Shown here piece by piece: positions 4,899 through 7,687 of a DNA stretch of 7,687 nucleotides (its first letter is position 1; each line of letters opens with the position of its first letter). Source of the stretch: Spirochaetaceae bacterium (GTDB lineage: Bacteria; Spirochaetota; Spirochaetia; Treponematales; Breznakiellaceae); NCBI GenBank assembly GCA_031255115.1, contig JAIRTD010000117.1, positions 1-7,687 of the forward strand, in the 5' to 3' direction. The notes beneath the pieces are model-generated. The model was given only the letters and a program-made list of their open reading frames with translations, had not been told where the DNA came from and did not search any database. The translations under genes were made by a program, and so were the position numbers.

Positions 4899-7436
4899 AT
4901 GAACATATCTACCTATACCGTTAAACCGAAGCTTCCGGCTTCTTTAAAGCCGCTGGAGGAGATCGCCCGGAATTTGTGGCTATCCTGGAATTTTGACGCG
5001 GTTCAGCTTTTTATACGTCTGGACTATGAGGCATGGCTCAAGTCCCAGCAAAGTCCTACGAGAACTTTGGGCATGGTAAGCCAGGAGCGGCTGGAGAAGG
5101 CTGCCAAAGATGATTCCTATCTGGCTGCCATGAATGAGGTATACAACCGCTTTCAGAAGTACAAAAAAGGGGAAACCTGGTACCGGGGTTCAAAAAAAGA
5201 TGTTGTAGCCTATTTTTCCATGGAATACGGGATGGATGTGTCCCTGCCCATTTATTCCGGCGGCCTGGGTATCCTGTCCGGGGACCACATGAAGACCTCC
5301 TCGGATATGGGGCTTCCCCTGGTCGGGGTTGGCCTACTGTACCGGCAGGGGTATTTTAGCCAGTACCTTAATGCCGACGGCTTCCAGCAGGAGAGCTATC
5401 CCGAAAACGACTGGCACAATATGCCGGTGGAACTCAAGACAGACAAGGCGGGCCCCATCAAGATTTCGGTAGATATAGCCGGTCAGGAGGCCTTTGCCCA
5501 GATATGGGAAGTCAGGGTAGGGAGATCGAGTCTCTTCCTTCTGGATACCAATATCGAAGAAAACACGCCGGAGATACGGAATCTAACTGCCGCCCTCTAC
5601 GGCGGGGACAAGGAAACCCGTATCAGGCAGGAAATACTGCTCGGTATAGGCGGCATCAGGGCGCTTAGGGCCCTTGATATTAACCCCGGCGCCACGCACA
5701 TGAACGAAGGCCACTCGGCCTTTCTCGGCCTTGAGCGTATACGGGAGTTTATTCAGGAAAAGGGTTTTAGTTTTGCCGAAGCCCAGGAAGCGGTATGGCC
5801 GACAAATATCTTTACTACCCATACGCCGGTTCCTGCGGGAAACGAGCGCTTCGATATAAGCCTTATGGAAAAATATTTCCATTCCTGGCCCCAGATGCTC
5901 GGTATTTCCTGGAAGGATTTTCTTGGCCTTGGCCGCATACAGCCTGATGATGACCATGAAACCTACTGCATGACGGTTCTTGCCCTTAAACTTGCCGCCT
6001 ATGCCAACGGCGTGGCGCGGCTTCATGGCAAGGTGTCCCGGCTCATGTGGAAGGACCTGTGGCCCGGACTTCCCCTTGAAGAAGTGCCCATAGGCCATGT
6101 AACAAACGGCGTTCATCCCCGAACCTGGGTGTCCAGCAATATGACGGATCTGCTTGACCGTTACTTTGGACCCCATTTTGACGACGAACCCACTGATTTG
6201 GCAATCTGGAACCGCATGGACCGTATTTCCGACGAAGAACTGTGGCGCACCCACGAAAGGCGGCGGGAACGGCTTGTGGCCTTTGCCCGGGACCGTATCA
6301 GGCAGCACTACCGGCGTACCGGCGCTGTGGAACGGCGTATTCAACAGGCAGAGGACGCTCTTTCGCCCTACGCCCTGACCCTGGCCTTTGCCCGCCGTTT
6401 TGCCACCTACAAGCGGGGCAACCTGCTCCTGAGGGACCCGGAACGGCTGCTCCGCCTCGTGCGGGATAACGACCGCCCGGTACAGCTTATTTTTGCCGGA
6501 AAAGCCCATCCCATGGATATGCCCGGCAAAGAACTTATCAGAGAAATTATTCATTTTGCTGATAAATATGACGTTACAAGCCGCATCGTGTTTATCGAAA
6601 ACTACGACATTACCGTCGCCCGCTACCTTACCGGCGGCGCCGACGTGTGGCTTAACACGCCCCGCAGACCCATGGAAGCGTCCGGGACCAGCGGCATGAA
6701 GGCGTCGATGAACGGCGTTCTTAACTGTTCGATACTGGACGGCTGGTGGGACGAAGCCTATAACCCCAACGTAGGCTGGGCCATAGGCCAGGGCGAAACG
6801 TATGAAGACACCCAGCTCCAGGACGACATAGAAAGCAAGGCCCTCTACGACCTTTTGGAGCGGGATATAATCCCCCTCTTTTACCAGCGGGGCCGGGACG
6901 GCCTTCCCAGGGAATGGATACGGCGCATGAAGGACTGTATGCGGGAGATAGGCCAGTCCATGTCCAGCCACCGCATGCTCATGGATTATTCAAACCAGTT
7001 TTACTTTCCGGCCCTCAAAAATTACCGGCGCATGGCCAAGGATGAATTTGCCGAAGCAAAATCCGTAGCGGCGTATATCCAGAAACTGCGGAACGCCTGG
7101 GGGAGCCTGCGCATCAACCGGGTCGAATCCAACGCCAGACCGGTAATGCACCGGGGCGACGCGCTTACCGTAACCGCCTCCATAGAACTTGCCGGACTCA
7201 ACCCGGACGAACTGCGGGTAGAACTTTTCCACGGCACGGTTTCCAATCAGGGAGCGTCCATAGAAAACCCCAGACGGGCGGAAATGAAACCCGTAGGAAA
7301 CGAAGGCAGCGTGTACCACTTCCAGGTTCGTATAGAATGTGAAGACACAGGCCGCCAGGGACATACGGTGCGCATACTTCCCAAGCATGAAGGACTGATA
7401 AGCCCCTATAAACCCGGGTTTGTCAAATGGGCGTAG
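4899..7436 (+). CDS. glgP: Alpha-glucan (glycogen/maltodextrin) phosphorylase, GT35 family with DUF3417 N-terminus
   Basis: This complete 845-residue enzyme of the bacterial/archaeal 'alpha-glucan family phosphorylase' branch releases glucose-1-phosphate from alpha-1,4-glucans with phosphate and pyridoxal phosphate. Residues about 10-100 are the DUF3417 region (L-W-L-S-W-N at 26-31). Then come F-S-M-E-Y-G (106-111) and S-G-D-H-M-K-T-S-S-D-M-G-L-P (127-140), M-N-E-G-H-S-A-F (268-275), T-H-T-P-V-P-A-G (307-314), G-H-V-T-N-G-V-H (399-406) and F-A-R-R-F-A-T-Y-K-R (497-506). The PLP lysine is K601 in E-A-S-G-T-S-G-M-K-A-S-M-N-G (593-606), followed by L-D-G-W-W-D-E (613-619). The C-terminal 100 residues look like a beta-rich extension. 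The start is well fixed: an in-frame TAG lies at 4887-4889, only three codons upstream. The Shine-Dalgarno is weak (AAGGG about 14 nt upstream). It begins 40 bp after hbd and may be read from the same transcript, but its role in storage glucan breakdown is unrelated to the acid pathway. Confidence 0.95.
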   Translation: MNISTYTVKPKLPASLKPLEEIARNLWLSWNFDAVQLFIRLDYEAWLKSQQSPTRTLGMVSQERLEKAAKDDSYLAAMNEVYNRFQKYKKGETWYRGSKKDVVAYFSMEYGMDVSLPIYSGGLGILSGDHMKTSSDMGLPLVGVGLLYRQGYFSQYLNADGFQQESYPENDWHNMPVELKTDKAGPIKISVDIAGQEAFAQIWEVRVGRSSLFLLDTNIEENTPEIRNLTAALYGGDKETRIRQEILLGIGGIRALRALDINPGATHMNEGHSAFLGLERIREFIQEKGFSFAEAQEAVWPTNIFTTHTPVPAGNERFDISLMEKYFHSWPQMLGISWKDFLGLGRIQPDDDHETYCMTVLALKLAAYANGVARLHGKVSRLMWKDLWPGLPLEEVPIGHVTNGVHPRTWVSSNMTDLLDRYFGPHFDDEPTDLAIWNRMDRISDEELWRTHERRRERLVAFARDRIRQHYRRTGAVERRIQQAEDALSPYALTLAFARRFATYKRGNLLLRDPERLLRLVRDNDRPVQLIFAGKAHPMDMPGKELIREIIHFADKYDVTSRIVFIENYDITVARYLTGGADVWLNTPRRPMEASGTSGMKASMNGVLNCSILDGWWDEAYNPNVGWAIGQGETYEDTQLQDDIESKALYDLLERDIIPLFYQRGRDGLPREWIRRMKDCMREIGQSMSSHRMLMDYSNQFYFPALKNYRRMAKDEFAEAKSVAAYIQKLRNAWGSLRINRVESNARPVMHRGDALTVTASIELAGLNPDELRVELFHGTVSNQGASIENPRRAEMKPVGNEGSVYHFQVRIECEDTGRQGHTVRILPKHEGLISPYKPGFVKWA

Positions 7437-7444
7437 CAAAGGGA

Positions 7445-7465
7445 CGCCGCGTTTTATTCGTGGCG
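7445..7465. repeat. Hairpin 1 of the 3' intergenic array
   Basis: CGCCGCG (7445-7451) pairs with CGTGGCG (7459-7465) around a 7-nt T-rich loop, with one G-T wobble. It begins 9 bp after the glgP stop and could protect or end that transcript, but no T-run follows. Confidence 0.4.
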
Positions 7466-7467
7466 AG

Positions 7468-7513
7468 GGTTTAATACCCCGCGGCTCTGCCGTGGTTATA
7501 AAGGTATTAAACC
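7468..7513. repeat. Hairpin 2: two-tier palindrome with TCT apex
   Basis: An outer 11-bp perfect inverted repeat, GGTTTAATACC (7468-7478) and GGTATTAAACC (7503-7513), encloses an inner 7-bp hairpin, CCGCGGC (7479-7485), loop TCT, GCCGTGG (7489-7495), with one G-T wobble. The inner right arm is separated from the outer one by seven unpaired A/T bases. No T-run follows in either direction. Confidence 0.7.
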
Positions 7514-7535
7514 TGAGTCCAAAACCTTATGAGAA

Positions 7536-7568
7536 CAACAACCGCGTGGCTCTGCCGCGCGGTTGTTG
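7536..7568. repeat. Hairpin 3: 15-bp stem with TCT apex
   Basis: CAACAACCGCGTGGC (7536-7550) pairs with GCCGCGCGGTTGTTG (7554-7568) around loop TCT. Fourteen pairs are Watson-Crick and one is a T-G wobble. The core GGC-TCT-GCC is identical to the apex of the hairpin at 7479-7495, while the rest of the stem is different. No T-run follows. Confidence 0.75.
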
Positions 7569-7621
7569 ATTCGCTGTACCATCATGAAGGGGGGCGCATT
7601 TCCATGCTTCCGCAGCGTAAG

Positions 7622-7644
7622 GGAGTTTTGCTCCGCAAAACTCC
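7622..7644. repeat. Hairpin 4: 10-bp stem with TCC apex
   Basis: GGAGTTTTGC (7622-7631) and GCAAAACTCC (7635-7644) are perfectly complementary around loop TCC. The apex GC-TCC-GC resembles the GC-TCT-GC of the two preceding hairpins. Confidence 0.7.
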
Positions 7645-7646
7645 AA

Positions 7647-7676
7647 GCCCAAAAATATACGCATATATTTTTGGGC
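7647..7676. repeat. Hairpin 5: 13-bp A/T-rich stem with CGCA loop
   Basis: GCCCAAAAATATA (7647-7659) and TATATTTTTGGGC (7664-7676) pair perfectly around CGCA, only 2 bp after the previous hairpin. The T-run lies inside the stem and not after it, so this is not a standard terminator, although the G+C-capped, T-rich right arm could contribute to pausing. Its apex differs from the other members. Confidence 0.65.
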
Positions 7677-7687
7677 AGTCGTCGCGC

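Noticed and set aside
5583..6971. Long (462-codon) open frame on the minus strand within glgP
   Set aside because: It is antisense to conserved phosphorylase motifs, has no start signals, and its composition reflects the codon bias of the opposite strand.
7445..7676. Integron attC sites, CRISPR array or DGR hairpin as explanation of the 3' hairpins
   Set aside because: No GTTRRRY/RYYYAAC core pair, no identical repeats with regular spacers, and no variable/template repeat pair or reverse transcriptase is visible.
7584..7687. Plus-strand frame from ATG at 7584, open to the window end
   Set aside because: It runs through two perfect hairpins, has no ribosome site, and shows no recognisable protein features.

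Overview
The window carries six protein-coding genes plus one small gene too short for routine ORF calling. It reads as a bacterial chromosomal segment of intermediate G+C with strong AGGAGG-type ribosome binding sites. The gene set (a beta-keto acid cleavage enzyme, 3-hydroxybutyryl-CoA dehydrogenase, a Na+-dependent symporter, a sigma-54 activator) suggests an anaerobic, acid-fermenting bacterium. A large-genome spirochaete (Treponema-like) is my best guess, but this is an impression from gene content and intergenic style, not something the sequence proves.

The left half (1-2372, minus strand) looks like a catabolic locus. In transcription order it holds a beta-keto acid cleavage enzyme (BKACE/Kce family, 1548-2372), a ketopantoate-reductase-like dehydrogenase (501-1520), a hairpin terminator (461-489), a 54-residue single-span membrane protein (230-394), and the N-terminus of a sodium:solute symporter that runs off the left edge (1-155, TTG start).

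The centre (2373-2549) is a divergent control region. It has a near-consensus sigma-54 (-24/-12) promoter pointing left into the BKACE gene, an imperfect 23-bp dyad about 100 bp upstream of the predicted start site (a candidate enhancer site), and a TATAAT box pointing right. The rightward gene (2550-3941) encodes a PAS/AAA+/Fis-type sigma-54 activator, the obvious candidate to fire that promoter.

The right half (plus strand) continues with 3-hydroxybutyryl-CoA dehydrogenase (4022-4858) and, 40 bp later, a complete alpha-glucan phosphorylase (4899-7436). The last 250 bp have no credible gene but hold five consecutive hairpins, three of which share the apex GC-TCY-GC on unrelated stems.

A working model, which is inference: an unidentified organic acid enters through the symporter and is oxidised by the PanE-like dehydrogenase to a beta-keto acid. 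BKACE then condenses the keto acid with acetyl-CoA to give acetoacetate and a new acyl-CoA, and the four-carbon product feeds into 3-hydroxybutyryl-CoA metabolism. The PAS regulator switches the locus on through sigma-54. The substrate cannot be read from the sequence, but the BKACE lacks the glutamate I expect for the lysine-fermentation substrate, so a different compound is likely. The phosphorylase belongs to glycogen/maltodextrin metabolism and is probably only a neighbour.
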